Shown: positions 52,057-60,329, numbered from the stretch's first letter. The stretch is DNA of 64,000 nucleotides from Microcoleus sp. bin48.metabat.b7b8b9.023 (GCF_013299185.1 NZ_JAAFKG010000035.1:19126-83125), one strand, 5' to 3'. Notes: a model not told the origin generated them from the sequence alone. A program made the numbers and translations.

Positions 52057-52197
52057 ATATCATGTCCGGGTAATTAGTTAGGATATAAAATTTGCAGAGT
52101 TTTTATATTCCAAAATCTCAGCGTCATTTTTATCGTAAGTGTTCAAGCGGACATGATATAACTCGAAAAATTCCGAAATTGGGGTTGGGAAACGTCT
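52041..52197 (+). promoter_or_regulatory. Repeated leader, copy 2, interrupted by a MITE
   Basis: AGAAAAATTGCCTGTA (52041-52056) and AACTCGAAAAATTCCGAAAT to GGGAAACGTCT (52160-52197) are the two halves of the leader. A 102-bp MITE separates them. The end is 44 bp upstream of the gene for exported protein 2. Confidence 0.65.
52057..52158. repeat. 102-bp MITE inserted in the leader, TA duplication
   Basis: The ends ATATCATGTCCG and CGGACATGATA are inverted repeats. TA is present at 52055-52056 and 52159-52160, while the two other leader copies read straight through as GTAACTCG. The boundaries are thus known to the base. Confidence 0.88.
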
Positions 52198-52241
52198 TTA
52201 AAGTGTAATTACCTAAGTCTTGGAACACCAAGGAAAAAACC

Positions 52242-53834
52242 ATGAAACGAATTGCTCTAATTGTACTGGCAACAGTATTAGCTTTTACTACCAGCCTTTT
52301 TGGGTTTGTTAATACCGCCCATGCCAACACTGGACAACCTGCTGCTATTAATCCTAGCGTAGTTCAACTATTAGCACAACCAGCACCTACCAGAGCCACA
52401 ATTGTGGTGAATAGCATTAAAGATGCAGTGAATGACCCTAGCGTTACCACCTTGCGAGATGCGATCAATAAAGCCAACGCTGACTCTGAAAAAGACTTGA
52501 TTGAGTTTGACCGTTCTTTATTCTCCACACCACAGATTATTACCTTGCAGTTAGGAGAGCTGGATATTATTCATAGTTTAGATATCATTGCTCCACAAGA
52601 TACACTGACGGGTAGGCCTTTGGTAACGGTGAGTGGAAATAATGCGTCGCGGGTTTTTAAGATTCAGTCGGGAGCAGCGGTGACGCTTGCTGGATTGATT
52701 GTAGAGTCCGGTCGTGTCACAAGCAAAAACGGAGGGGGAATCGAGAACTTGGGTAAACTTACCTTAGATAGCAGTATTGTTCGCAATAATTCTGCATTGA
52801 ATAGTTCTGGATCGCTTCATAATACTGAGGGAGGTGGTATTGATAGCACTGGTGACTTAACGGTAAATAACAGTAGCATTACAGGTAATTCAGCACACTC
52901 TGGCTCTGGTATTTATAGCCATGGCAACTTAATGGTAAACAACAGTACCATCAGCGATAATTCAGGAACTTGGTTTGGTGGCGGTATTTATCATACAACT
53001 GGCACCCTTACGGTAAACAACAGTACCATTAGCGATAATTCGGGAATTGGCTTTGGCGGCGGCATCTATAATGACAGAGGCACCATGAGGGTAGACAAAA
53101 GTACGATCAGTAGTAATTCGGCTAACTCTTCTGGTGGCGGCGGCGGCATCTATAATGACGGAGGCAACATCATAGTAAATAACAGTACCATTAGCCGTAA
53201 TTTAGCTGGCGCTGATGGTGGCGGCATCTTTAATAACAGCAATAGCACCATTACAGTAATTAACAGTACCATTAGCCGTAATTCGGCTGGCACTTTTGGT
53301 GGCGGCATCAATAACTTGGGCACCAATACAGTAATTAACAGTACGATCAGCGATAATTCGGGTGGGTTTAGCGGCGGCATCACAAACTTGGGCACCAGCA
53401 CAGTAATCTACAGTACCATTAGCAATAATTCGAGTAAATTTAGCTCCAGCGTGATTCATAATGGACCTAGCTCATTCACGGTGCGGAATACTATTATCAG
53501 TGGTGGTCAAACTCAATTTGGTCCGAGTACCGATGTATCAGGTTCATTTGCCAGTAACGGCTACAACCTGATTGGCAACAGCGGGGATAGTACCGGATTT
53601 GGCACTAAAGGAGACATCGTTGGTACAATTGACAACCCGATTGACCCCCTTCTGAGTTCATTGAGTGACAACGGTGGCCCCACCCAAACAATGCGTCTTC
53701 TCCCTAATAGCCCAGCTATTCGTGCTGGTGACCCAAAGAAACTGCCCACAGACCCCGAAACTGACCAACGAGGTAAACCTCGTCGTGCTGTCGATGGTAG
53801 TGCTGATATTGGGGCGTTCCAATTAACTCAATAG
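52242..53834 (+). CDS. Exported beta-helix protein 2, choice-of-anchor Q type
   Basis: The 530-residue protein has a signal peptide (first 29 residues, ending HANT), a CSLREA-type start of the domain (SIKDAVNDPSVTTLRDAINK) and a long run of rungs such as LTVNNSTISDNSGIGFGGGI with NSTIS-NS-GGGI repeats (residues 170-400). It ends with DNGGPTQTMRLLPNSPAIRA, DQRGKPR and SADIGAFQ, the typical end of choice-of-anchor Q/polymorphic outer-membrane-like proteins. It is probably a surface or extracellular protein. The repeats at the DNA level are similar enough to change by recombination. Ribosome site AAGGAAAAAACC before the start. Confidence 0.85.
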   Translation: MKRIALIVLATVLAFTTSLFGFVNTAHANTGQPAAINPSVVQLLAQPAPTRATIVVNSIKDAVNDPSVTTLRDAINKANADSEKDLIEFDRSLFSTPQIITLQLGELDIIHSLDIIAPQDTLTGRPLVTVSGNNASRVFKIQSGAAVTLAGLIVESGRVTSKNGGGIENLGKLTLDSSIVRNNSALNSSGSLHNTEGGGIDSTGDLTVNNSSITGNSAHSGSGIYSHGNLMVNNSTISDNSGTWFGGGIYHTTGTLTVNNSTISDNSGIGFGGGIYNDRGTMRVDKSTISSNSANSSGGGGGIYNDGGNIIVNNSTISRNLAGADGGGIFNNSNSTITVINSTISRNSAGTFGGGINNLGTNTVINSTISDNSGGFSGGITNLGTSTVIYSTISNNSSKFSSSVIHNGPSSFTVRNTIISGGQTQFGPSTDVSGSFASNGYNLIGNSGDSTGFGTKGDIVGTIDNPIDPLLSSLSDNGGPTQTMRLLPNSPAIRAGDPKKLPTDPETDQRGKPRRAVDGSADIGAFQLTQ

Positions 53835-53835
53835 T

Positions 53836-53885
53836 GCGATCGCTTGATCTTGTAGGGTGCGTTAGCCAAAGCGTAACGCACCTTC
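53836..53885. repeat. REP-like palindrome GTAGGGTGCGTTA...TAACGCACC
   Basis: GATCTTGTAGGGTGCGTTAG and its partner GTAACGCACCTT form a hairpin right after the stop of exported protein 2. A near copy lies at 54833-54873 after exported protein 3 (GATCTTGTAGGGTGCGTTAC). Confidence 0.8.
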
Positions 53886-53969
53886 TCAATTGTCGATGCG
53901 ATGTCCACAATGCCATGAGCCAGAGAGCGATCGCTCATCAATTTTCATCCCTTAGTTGACCATTTGACG

Positions 53970-54092
53970 TTGGGAGCGATCGAGGCTTATGAAAGTGCTT
54001 TGAGCCAGCAGTTGTTGTATGCGACTCATGGGGAAGTCGAAAAGATTGTGCGGCAGCTCAAAGGTAAGGAGAGAAAGGGTTTGGTGGGTTGA
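53970..54092 (+). pseudogene. 3' end of a second TPR gene copy
   Basis: The frame gives LGAIEAYESALSQQLLYATH, then GEVEKIVRQLKGKERKGLVG and a stop, and is clearly homologous to the last 40 codons of the TPR gene (ending QRLKAKVRKASVG). Everything upstream of it is missing. The leader copy 3 follows as it does in copy 1. Confidence 0.88.
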
Positions 54093-54109
54093 GGGTGGAT
54101 TTTGGGGGA

Positions 54110-54161
54110 GAAAATTTGCCTGTAACTCGAAAAATTCCCAAATTGGGGCTGGGAAACGTCT
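54110..54161 (+). promoter_or_regulatory. Repeated leader, copy 3 (ahead of exported protein 3)
   Basis: AGAAAATTTGCCTGTAACTC, GAAAAATTCCCAAATTGGGG, CTGGGAAACGTCT, without the MITE. Its end lies 70 bp upstream of the start at 54232. Confidence 0.65.
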
Positions 54162-54231
54162 CAAGGATGTGGGAAGAAAAAATTACTGAAAACAAAGAAA
54201 TCAATCGTATTAGGAGTGTTTCCAACGAAAA

Positions 54232-54801
54232 ATGAAAAAACTACTCATCCTCACTTTAGTTATCCTAATAGCAATATTCCAATTTCCGGAAAATTCTAGT
54301 GCTGCTCGTCCCTCCTATCCATGGAACTCTGACCAACCCTATCCCATTTTATCTTATCAAACCCGACACCACATTATTCCTTTGGATGAGCTAGTAAAGT
54401 ATGGAACTCAGACTTATACCACTCAGCCATTACTAACAGACTTTTTGTTGAGCTATGAGAACATAAAAAATGTAAATTTGGGAGAGTATAAAAGTATTCA
54501 AGAATTAATAAAAGCATATTTAGAGAAAAAGCCACCAGCGGTAGAGACGATGAATGGATTATTTGGATGGGTGCAAGGAAATTTAGTAGTAGGTCCGCAA
54601 AACCGAGCTTGGGACCCTGGAAATGCTTTTGATGATGTTGCGTTTCAATGTCGTCAAAATATTTACTATGACACACGGTATACAGACTTGAAAAACCGCT
54701 GGGAGAAACCAGCAACACCAGCGACCAAAAGAGATGTGTTCGAGCTACTCAGTACAACTAAGATGTCGGGCATAGAAACAGCAACTAAATGTCTTTGGTA
54801 A
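54232..54801 (+). CDS. Exported protein 3 with HHIIP motif (possible HNH-like nuclease or toxin)
   Basis: The 189-residue protein has a signal peptide (LLILTLVILIAIFQFPENSS, cleavage near residue 24). The mature part has RHHIIPLDELVKYG (about residue 46) and WVQGNLVVGPQNRAWDPGNA (about residue 113), a pair that I have seen in secreted or effector proteins with an HNH-type histidine motif. The link is from memory and not proven. Alternative: an enzyme-unrelated surface protein. The start is preceded by AACGAAAA only, with AGGAG 17 bp upstream. Confidence 0.6.
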   Translation: MKKLLILTLVILIAIFQFPENSSAARPSYPWNSDQPYPILSYQTRHHIIPLDELVKYGTQTYTTQPLLTDFLLSYENIKNVNLGEYKSIQELIKAYLEKKPPAVETMNGLFGWVQGNLVVGPQNRAWDPGNAFDDVAFQCRQNIYYDTRYTDLKNRWEKPATPATKRDVFELLSTTKMSGIETATKCLW

Positions 54802-55084
54802 ACGAGCTAAGAGACTTCCTGTGCGATCGCCTGATCTTGTAGGGTGCGTTACACTTCGTTAACGCACCATCCGTATCATTATCATTAAATTGGGTGGGTT
54901 ATGCTGTTGCTAACCCACCCTAGGTTTTATGGCGATCGCGGATCGTGTAATGCGTAGGCGTAGCCCGTCGTAGACATCGCTTTTTGTTTGATATATTTAT
55001 CGGGAGAGCGATCGCTTTGGGGATTTGAAAGTGCGATCGCTGTTAATTTACAGGAGTGCGATCGCCTTTTTTGTAGGGAGAAGG
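54802..55084. other. Intergenic, REP-like repeat and HIP1 sites only
   Basis: It has a REP-like hairpin (54833-54873) and six HIP1-like sites (GCGATCGC). Apart from fragments of TPR similarity starting at 55085 no coding content is seen. Confidence 0.5.
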
Positions 55085-55172
55085 GCGATCGCAGGACGAG
55101 TCTTAGTCGAATGCTTTCAGGAGATTGAACGGGGATGCCAGGTTTCTGAACAGGGGACGCAACTACAGCGTC
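55085..55172 (+). pseudogene. Internal fragment of a third TPR gene copy
   Basis: AIAGRVLVECFQEIERGCQV then SEQGTQLQR matches residues about 390-420 of the TPR protein (AIAGRVLVECFKEVERGCLV). Nothing before or after belongs to it. Confidence 0.82.
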
Positions 55173-55388
55173 CCATCGGTCATTCGTTCCGGCGCAACAT
55201 ACGCGACCCCCACCAGCCCGCCGTCATCGTCGGTAATCCAGATGTCTTGGCTGTTGGTTTCGCCGTCGAAGTAGTCTGCCAGCATGAGGGCGAGTTCTTC
55301 GGTTTCCTGCGGCCCGAACAGTCCAGTGGCCTCAGCTAAGGCGATTAATGCAGTTGTGTCATCGGGCGCGCGCGATCGGACGAATCAT
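55165..55388 (-). pseudogene. GNAT N-acetyltransferase N-terminal fragment, frameshifted
   Basis: The frame starts MIRPIARAR and stops. Shifted by one, it continues DDTTALIALAEATGLFGPQE, TEELALMLADYFDGETNSQD and IWITDDDGGLVGVAYVAPER, as in GNAT family acetyltransferases. It ends abruptly where the TPR fragment of the other strand begins (about 55170), so a rearrangement joined two fragments here. The acetyl-CoA-binding part is missing. Confidence 0.75.
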
Positions 55389-55479
55389 AGCAAACTCCGT
55401 GGGATGGTAATTTTGAAATATTGGGTATTGCGATCGAGTTTTGGAAACTACAATACCTAGGCTTATTTCCCGACAGCCG

Positions 55480-56040
55480 TCAGAGCCTTGCGGAACTCGA
55501 TCGCTGAAGTCTTGCAGCACCAAAGGTGGCATTGAACTTACGGCACCAAATTGCCGCCGAAGCAAAATCTTCTGAGTTGATGCTGGCAGGAATCACATAG
55601 CTTTGAGCACCGCTGTATGACTTGAGTGGCGCGATGAACACATAGTCCCCTTTCTTGATGGGATAGGCTGGGGGAACTGTCGAGCCAATGACATCGGGCG
55701 ATTTGTGTAAAATCACGACCAAATCAGGACCAGACGTTGATGTTTGAAATGCTCGATCGAGTTCCAGAATGCGCTCATCCCCTTTCTGGACAATGCGGGC
55801 AGTGCCTTTGGTGGGGTGTTCGCCATCGACAAAAGTGCCAGAAGTTAGAACTTTTGTCGCTTTAGCCGTTGTGGGTGATGTCGCTGGCCCAGTTGGAGGG
55901 GAAGCTGCCACAGGCGTTGGCATTGTTTCAGAAGTACCGGATGACGCAATAGCAGTTCGATCGCCAGCGGTTTTGATGCAGCCGATCGCAATTGTTGACA
56001 CAAAGGTAATACTAGCAAAGTTGAAATAGCGGCGTTTCAT
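55480..56040 (-). CDS. DM13-domain lipoprotein
   Basis: The 186-residue protein starts MKRRYFNFASITFVSTIAIG with a lipobox cysteine in IAIGC, so it is likely a lipoprotein. After a Pro/Thr/Ala-rich linker (PVAASPPTGPATSPTTAKAT) a DM13 domain follows (about 75-180: LTSGTFVDGEHPTKGTARIV, LELDRAFQTSTSGPDLVVIL, AQSYVIPASINSEDFASAAI, WCRKFNATFGAA). DM13 domains are proposed electron-transfer or redox domains with a conserved cysteine (here in IWCRKF). Start at 56040 is supported by AAGGAGGAAGC. It is the last gene of a minus-strand cluster opposite the LysR regulator. Confidence 0.85.
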   Translation of the reverse strand: MKRRYFNFASITFVSTIAIGCIKTAGDRTAIASSGTSETMPTPVAASPPTGPATSPTTAKATKVLTSGTFVDGEHPTKGTARIVQKGDERILELDRAFQTSTSGPDLVVILHKSPDVIGSTVPPAYPIKKGDYVFIAPLKSYSGAQSYVIPASINSEDFASAAIWCRKFNATFGAARLQRSSSARL

Positions 56041-56062
56041 AAAAAGCTTCCTCCTTAAAACA

Positions 56063-57109
56063 TTAAACTCCCCGGAAACCGATCGCAGTTTCCATAGCAT
56101 CGCGAGGATTGAGGTTAACTAATTCTCGATTTATTTGAGCCTCATATAGGTTGCCAACAAAACCCAAGATAATCCCCACAAACAACAAACTTCCCCCTAC
56201 ATATTGAGCTAAAGTAGGAGCTTCCCCTAAAACTAAATATCCCATTATTATAGCTGCAATTGGGTTCAATAAACTGGCTAAATTCAGTTCCGTGGAAGTC
56301 GCATTTTTTAAACCCGCCAACCAACATAATTGACCCATGACGACAATAACCGCCGCATAAACTATCATCCATTGCCACAGAAAAGGAGATAACACTTCGG
56401 CAAAGTGGTTTGGCCCGTAAAGAAGATTAGCCAATAGGAAAAAAATCACCGTCCCCAGAATATTGCGATAAATCGTAAAAATTCCCAAGGGAATCGATTG
56501 TAATTGCAGTTTACCAACGACGGTAGCAATGGAACCAATGATCGCGGCGATCGCCACAAAAAATTCTCCGGTGCCAATTTGAAATCCAGCCATCGTCATC
56601 ATCGGCCCTGAAGTACCTAAAAAAGCAGTCACTATCACCCCAGCCAAGGAAATCAGAGACCCTGCAATTGACCACGAATTGACCCGCGAACCCAACAACC
56701 AAACACCCAACACCAGGGTTAAAATTGGTTCGATACGCCCAATTAACACGATATTAGTAATATTTGTCTGTCCCAGGGCTTGAAAAATTAACGCTGGAGC
56801 GATCGCCCCCGATAAAATACCTGTAATGGTTAAACTAATCCAATCTTTACGAGTCAGAGCTTTTAGAGTCTGCGGTTGCCAATCTTGATGAAAAATTAGA
56901 GTCATTAACCCCAAAGCACAGATATTACCCACAAATAAAACATTGCACAGTGAGATGGGATTTCTGCCATCGATCGCATGATTTTGACCAATCTCAACTA
57001 TTTTTTTAGTAACAGAATTAGAAGTTGCAAAAATCAAAACAGCTATGCCAAGATACATCGGGGCAGGAACTCTCATTAAAATTAGATGCACTTTGTTGGC
57101 AACTTTCAT
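56063..57109 (-). CDS. EamA/DMT family membrane transporter
   Basis: The 348-residue protein has ten hydrophobic segments in two EamA halves (YLGIAVLIFATSNSVTKKIV at the start; GTGEFFVAIAAIIGSIATVV for the second half), typical of the drug/metabolite transporter superfamily. Substrates are varied (amino acids, drugs, nucleotide sugars), and none can be assigned here. The gene lies 23 bp upstream of the DM13 gene on the same strand. Confidence 0.85.
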   Translation of the reverse strand: MKVANKVHLILMRVPAPMYLGIAVLIFATSNSVTKKIVEIGQNHAIDGRNPISLCNVLFVGNICALGLMTLIFHQDWQPQTLKALTRKDWISLTITGILSGAIAPALIFQALGQTNITNIVLIGRIEPILTLVLGVWLLGSRVNSWSIAGSLISLAGVIVTAFLGTSGPMMTMAGFQIGTGEFFVAIAAIIGSIATVVGKLQLQSIPLGIFTIYRNILGTVIFFLLANLLYGPNHFAEVLSPFLWQWMIVYAAVIVVMGQLCWLAGLKNATSTELNLASLLNPIAAIIMGYLVLGEAPTLAQYVGGSLLFVGIILGFVGNLYEAQINRELVNLNPRDAMETAIGFRGV

Positions 57110-57284
57110 GCTCTTTATTGATGTTGATTTTATAACATGAATTCAGGCAATAATTCAAAAGTTTTAAACGAACCGCGAAGACGCGTTCGGCGAAGCCGTT
57201 CCCGTAGGGTAGAACGCGAAGAACCGAAAGACAAGAGAGTTTCACGACTCATTTAAACAGTATACAACTTTACATTAAATTAGT

Positions 57285-57644
57285 TTAAGGTGATGCCTTT
57301 TCATAGCCAATTTGGGGAGCAGAATAAATGGAGATAAACACAGCATCTTCACTATTGTCATTCACTGCCCCATGAATCTGATTTTTTTCTGCGATGGCAA
57401 CTTCACCAGCATTCAAGCTTTGGCTTTGACCATTGCCTAAATAATACGTCAAAGTGCCCCGTAGCATCACCCAGGTATCTTGTCCATCCGGGTGACAATG
57501 AGCTTCTACAATTTGCCCAGGCTTGACTCCCCAAATAGCGATACTAGCATTTTTAGTCTTAATAATTTCAGTCACCATAGCAGATTCATCGGAGAAACGC
57601 ACATCAGCTTCCAGGGGGAAAACTCTTGATTTCATCATTTTCAA
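57285..57644 (-). CDS. Cupin-domain protein
   Basis: The 119-residue protein is a single small cupin. Motif 1 is AHCHPDGQDTWVMLRGTLTY (histidines and Glu/Asp-type ligands, with G(X)5HXH replaced by VEAHCHPD). Motif 2 is IHGAVNDNSEDAV with a histidine. Such proteins bind a metal and act as dioxygenases, isomerases or sensors. The start is at MKMMKSRVF (57644) or at the second or third methionine. The next gene (DUF2231) ends 9 bp upstream, so they are co-transcribed. Confidence 0.82.
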   Translation of the reverse strand: MKMMKSRVFPLEADVRFSDESAMVTEIIKTKNASIAIWGVKPGQIVEAHCHPDGQDTWVMLRGTLTYYLGNGQSQSLNAGEVAIAEKNQIHGAVNDNSEDAVFISIYSAPQIGYEKASP

Positions 57645-57653
57645 ATCACCGTT

Positions 57654-58358
57654 TTATTTGGGTTGAGGACAGGTTTTATTGGTAAAATCACATTGATAAA
57701 TATAGTGTTCTTGCCAATGGAGGGGAATCTCTAGTAAATCCCTTGCACCAGTCATTCCCTGACCGATAAAAAGCAGTAGAGCAAAACAATTGAGAATGAT
57801 ATGAGCGGTGCGCCAGCGATTTTGTTTGTCCTGATAAATATCTTGGACGATCGCCACTGAAAAAATCATCAATAAAGCGGCTGTAATACCGTAGTAATAA
57901 TGGGAAACAAACCATTCATTATCCCGACGAAAGATTTCTGGTTGAAATCCTAAAACAATCAATCCCATGCCTGTTAAAGTGGCAAAAATACCTCGCCATA
58001 GTTTAACTTTTGCCTTAAATAGTAGCGTGAAAGAAGCAATGCTTAACAGGAAAATGGCGATGACAAAAAAGACTCGAAAGGGTTCTTTGTTCAGGGTGTC
58101 GTTACTGAGCATTTTTGAAAAAATGGGATAGGCCATTCCCAGTAGGGCAACGCCTACAACTGAGCCGCTCAACCAACTACCGATCGCTACGTGCTCGGAA
58201 CCTACTACTGGCGGAATTTTACTTTTTTCGCCACCGACAACTTGCAGGCGACGTTGGCGGGTGAGTAGGGCGCGATTCACTACAACTCCGATTAAGGGAA
58301 AAACCACAATAATGGCGATCGCCGGATGTAATAAAGCAAAAAAGTCTTGAAGTTCCAT
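57654..58358 (-). CDS. DUF2231-like membrane protein
   Basis: The 234-residue protein begins MELQDFFALLHPAIAIIVVF, followed by five to six further hydrophobic segments (VALLGMAYPIFSKML, VFFVIAIFLLSIASFTLLFK, YGITAALLMIFSVAIVQDIY, IILNCFALLLFIGQGMTG). LHPA at the N-terminus with a histidine at the first helix is typical of the DUF2231 family. Function unknown; some are near redox genes. It lies 69 bp downstream of the exported protein and 9 bp upstream of the cupin gene. Confidence 0.72.
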   Translation of the reverse strand: MELQDFFALLHPAIAIIVVFPLIGVVVNRALLTRQRRLQVVGGEKSKIPPVVGSEHVAIGSWLSGSVVGVALLGMAYPIFSKMLSNDTLNKEPFRVFFVIAIFLLSIASFTLLFKAKVKLWRGIFATLTGMGLIVLGFQPEIFRRDNEWFVSHYYYGITAALLMIFSVAIVQDIYQDKQNRWRTAHIILNCFALLLFIGQGMTGARDLLEIPLHWQEHYIYQCDFTNKTCPQPK

Positions 58359-58427
58359 GTTAAATATCCATTCAATGATATATATCGGGAATTTTCCCTT
58401 ACTACACTCAGCAAGGGAACAGGCAAA

Positions 58428-58805
58428 TTACTTCACTTCAGCGGCGGGAAAACTCGCTACTCTCCCTTGTTTCACAGCGACAACGACATCATAGGTTGCA
58501 CAGTAGGAAAAGGTAACATTGTTGGCTTTGTTGTAGAGATTGACCACCATACCTGCCCCACCGGGTTGTACTCCTAATGGTAATAAATCACCATAGAAAA
58601 ATCGTCGCAATTGGTCGCCACTACCAACTTGTCCTTTACTTTTAGTAATAATATCGATCTTTTGCTGAACCGTCATTTCCGGGGCAGCGATTGCCGTATT
58701 TTGGAATTTTGGCAAAAAGCTATGTACAGCTACATCTCCGGCACTGATAGCGCTAGCAATAGCGAGGGTTGCCAACAGAGGACTGAGGGATTTGAGTTTT
58801 AACAT
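58428..58805 (-). CDS. Exported protein of the LysR-linked cluster
   Basis: The 125-residue protein has a signal peptide (LKSLSPLLATLAIASAISAG, cleavage perhaps after AIAA near residue 40). The mature part is about 85 residues (MTVQQKIDIITKSKGQVGSG, FFYGDLLPLGVQPGGAGMVV, YCATYDVVVAVKQGRVASFP). A single cysteine is seen. I do not recognise it. It is the first gene of the minus-strand cluster and lies 110 bp from the divergent LysR gene, so it is the most likely direct target. Confidence 0.68.
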   Translation of the reverse strand: MLKLKSLSPLLATLAIASAISAGDVAVHSFLPKFQNTAIAAPEMTVQQKIDIITKSKGQVGSGDQLRRFFYGDLLPLGVQPGGAGMVVNLYNKANNVTFSYCATYDVVVAVKQGRVASFPAAEVK

Positions 58806-58883
58806 TTTCGTTTTTTGGTGAGAATGGTTGATGCGAATATCATGATCTATTTCAATTTTTTTGAGAAGGAGGCATAATAGAAT

Positions 58884-58907
58884 ATGTTATATGCCATTTT
58901 GGAATAG
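58884..58907 (+). CDS. Possible upstream peptide of LysR gene (MLYAILE)
   Basis: A very strong ribosome site, AAGGAGG (58866-58872), stands 11 bases before ATG TTA TAT GCC ATT TTG GAA TAG. The stop is 7 bases before the LysR start at 58915, which itself has no good ribosome site. The peptide could couple translation to lysR. It may also be accidental. Confidence 0.35.
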   Translation: MLYAILE

Positions 58908-58914
58908 GTACTGC

Positions 58915-59808
58915 ATGGATCGAATTGCCTGTATGCAGACTTTCGTTCGGGCGATCGAAATGAAGAGTTTTTCTGCCGTAGCGCGGGAACAACAGACGAC
59001 GCAACCGACAATTAGCAAGCAAATCGCCGCTCTGGAAAAATATCTAGGGGTACAATTAATCACTCGTTCAACTACCAATTTGAGTTTGACCGAGGAGGGG
59101 AAAAGATACTATCAATACTGTCAGCAAATTTTGGAAACCGTCGCCGAAGCGGAGGCCAGTTTAACAGGAAAAGAACGAGCAACAGGTATTTTGCGATTGG
59201 GCTGTCCCGTGCTGTTTGGGGAAATGCAGATTGTCCCCCGTTTAAAAGCCTTTATGAAACGCTATCCCGATGTCAAGATCGATCTGATGATGGCCGATAG
59301 TTTTGTGGATATTGTAGAGAATGGATTAGACCTGTTGATCCGCATTGGTAATCGTCCCGATAGTTCCCTGATTAGCCATCACATCGGCACGACTCGCCGC
59401 GTCACAGTAGCAACAAGAGGCTATTTTGAGCAAGCAGGAGAACCTCAAACACCGGATGATTTAGTGGATCGTGATTGTATTGTCTATACGCATCTGTCAA
59501 CAGGCAATGAATGGCATTTTCAAGGAACAGATGGCACTATCAAGGTGCAAGTTGGGGGTTGTTTTCAAACTAATAGTTCTGTGGCGATTCGAGCGGCAGT
59601 GCTATCGGGTTTGGGGATTGCTGTCGCGCCAGTCTGGATGTTTGGTGATGAGATTTACCGGGGCGATCTCAAGGTGGTGTTGGAGGATTATCAGCCGACT
59701 CCGTTGCCAATTAATGGGGTATATCGTCGCAGCCGTTTTTATCCGGGAAAAATAACTTGTTTTATTGATTTTTTAGAGGCAGAATTTAAGCTCGATCCGT
59801 GGGTTTGA
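58915..59808 (+). CDS. LysR family transcriptional regulator
   Basis: The 297-residue protein has an N-terminal winged helix (MDRIACMQTFVRAIEMKSFS then AVAREQQTTQPTISKQIAAL, EKYLGVQLITRS) and a C-terminal substrate domain (RATGILRLGCPVLFGEMQIV; GLDLLIRIGNRPDSSLISHH). It is of the CrgA/DmlR-like subtype. The start at MDRIAC fits the usual N-terminus; the open frame upstream with TTG at 58861 is not needed. It faces the five-gene minus-strand cluster and probably controls it from the 110-bp shared region; the inducer is unknown. Confidence 0.92.
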   Translation: MDRIACMQTFVRAIEMKSFSAVAREQQTTQPTISKQIAALEKYLGVQLITRSTTNLSLTEEGKRYYQYCQQILETVAEAEASLTGKERATGILRLGCPVLFGEMQIVPRLKAFMKRYPDVKIDLMMADSFVDIVENGLDLLIRIGNRPDSSLISHHIGTTRRVTVATRGYFEQAGEPQTPDDLVDRDCIVYTHLSTGNEWHFQGTDGTIKVQVGGCFQTNSSVAIRAAVLSGLGIAVAPVWMFGDEIYRGDLKVVLEDYQPTPLPINGVYRRSRFYPGKITCFIDFLEAEFKLDPWV

Positions 59809-59912
59809 GATTGTGGGATTTGAGTATCAAAGACGAACCTCTAAAACCCCAAGATTTTCTAAGATGCGAACAATTTCTTGGGGCTGCACAAAAATCACGA
59901 TCGGACTAGAAA

Positions 59913-60329
59913 TTACTTATTTTTTGGTAACAATTGATTTAGCGCACCGCACAAGTATCCCTTAACGGTGTCCCTACTTGCAGTCACGCCACTGGGAAGA
60001 GTAAAAATCATCTCGACAGTTAATAGATTTCCGTCGGCTGATGCAAAAATATCGATCGGCAAAGCACGCTGAAATGCTGTTGCGGGATTTTCGGCTTTCA
60101 TGACACCTGTGCTCACATCGGTGCTGATAGTTCTGATGCTCTCGCGCGCCAAAATGGGTCGCAATTGGGAAAATGCTTTCTCTACCGATAACCCCTCAAC
60201 CTGAACGCGCGCCGAAAAGGCGGCACCATTGAGAAAGTCTCCCTTTTTTTGAAAGCTTTCCTCGCAGGTTGCGGCAACAGCGGGGGTGGCCAAACACATG
60301 AGAGCTAGAGTCAAGAAGAGCGATCGCAT
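59913..60329 (-). CDS. Exported protein, unknown function
   Basis: The 138-residue protein starts MRSLFLTLALMCLATPAVAA (signal peptide, cleavage after AVAA). The mature part has two cysteines (AATCEESFQKKG and GYLCGALNQLLPKN) and segments FSARVQVEGLSVEKAFSQLR and IFTLPSGVTASRDTVKG. The family is not recognised. The start is set at 60329 because the signal peptide begins there; the longer frame from 60356 adds residues that do not fit. It lies 105 bp from the stop of the LysR gene (convergent). Confidence 0.7.
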   Translation of the reverse strand: MRSLFLTLALMCLATPAVAATCEESFQKKGDFLNGAAFSARVQVEGLSVEKAFSQLRPILARESIRTISTDVSTGVMKAENPATAFQRALPIDIFASADGNLLTVEMIFTLPSGVTASRDTVKGYLCGALNQLLPKNK

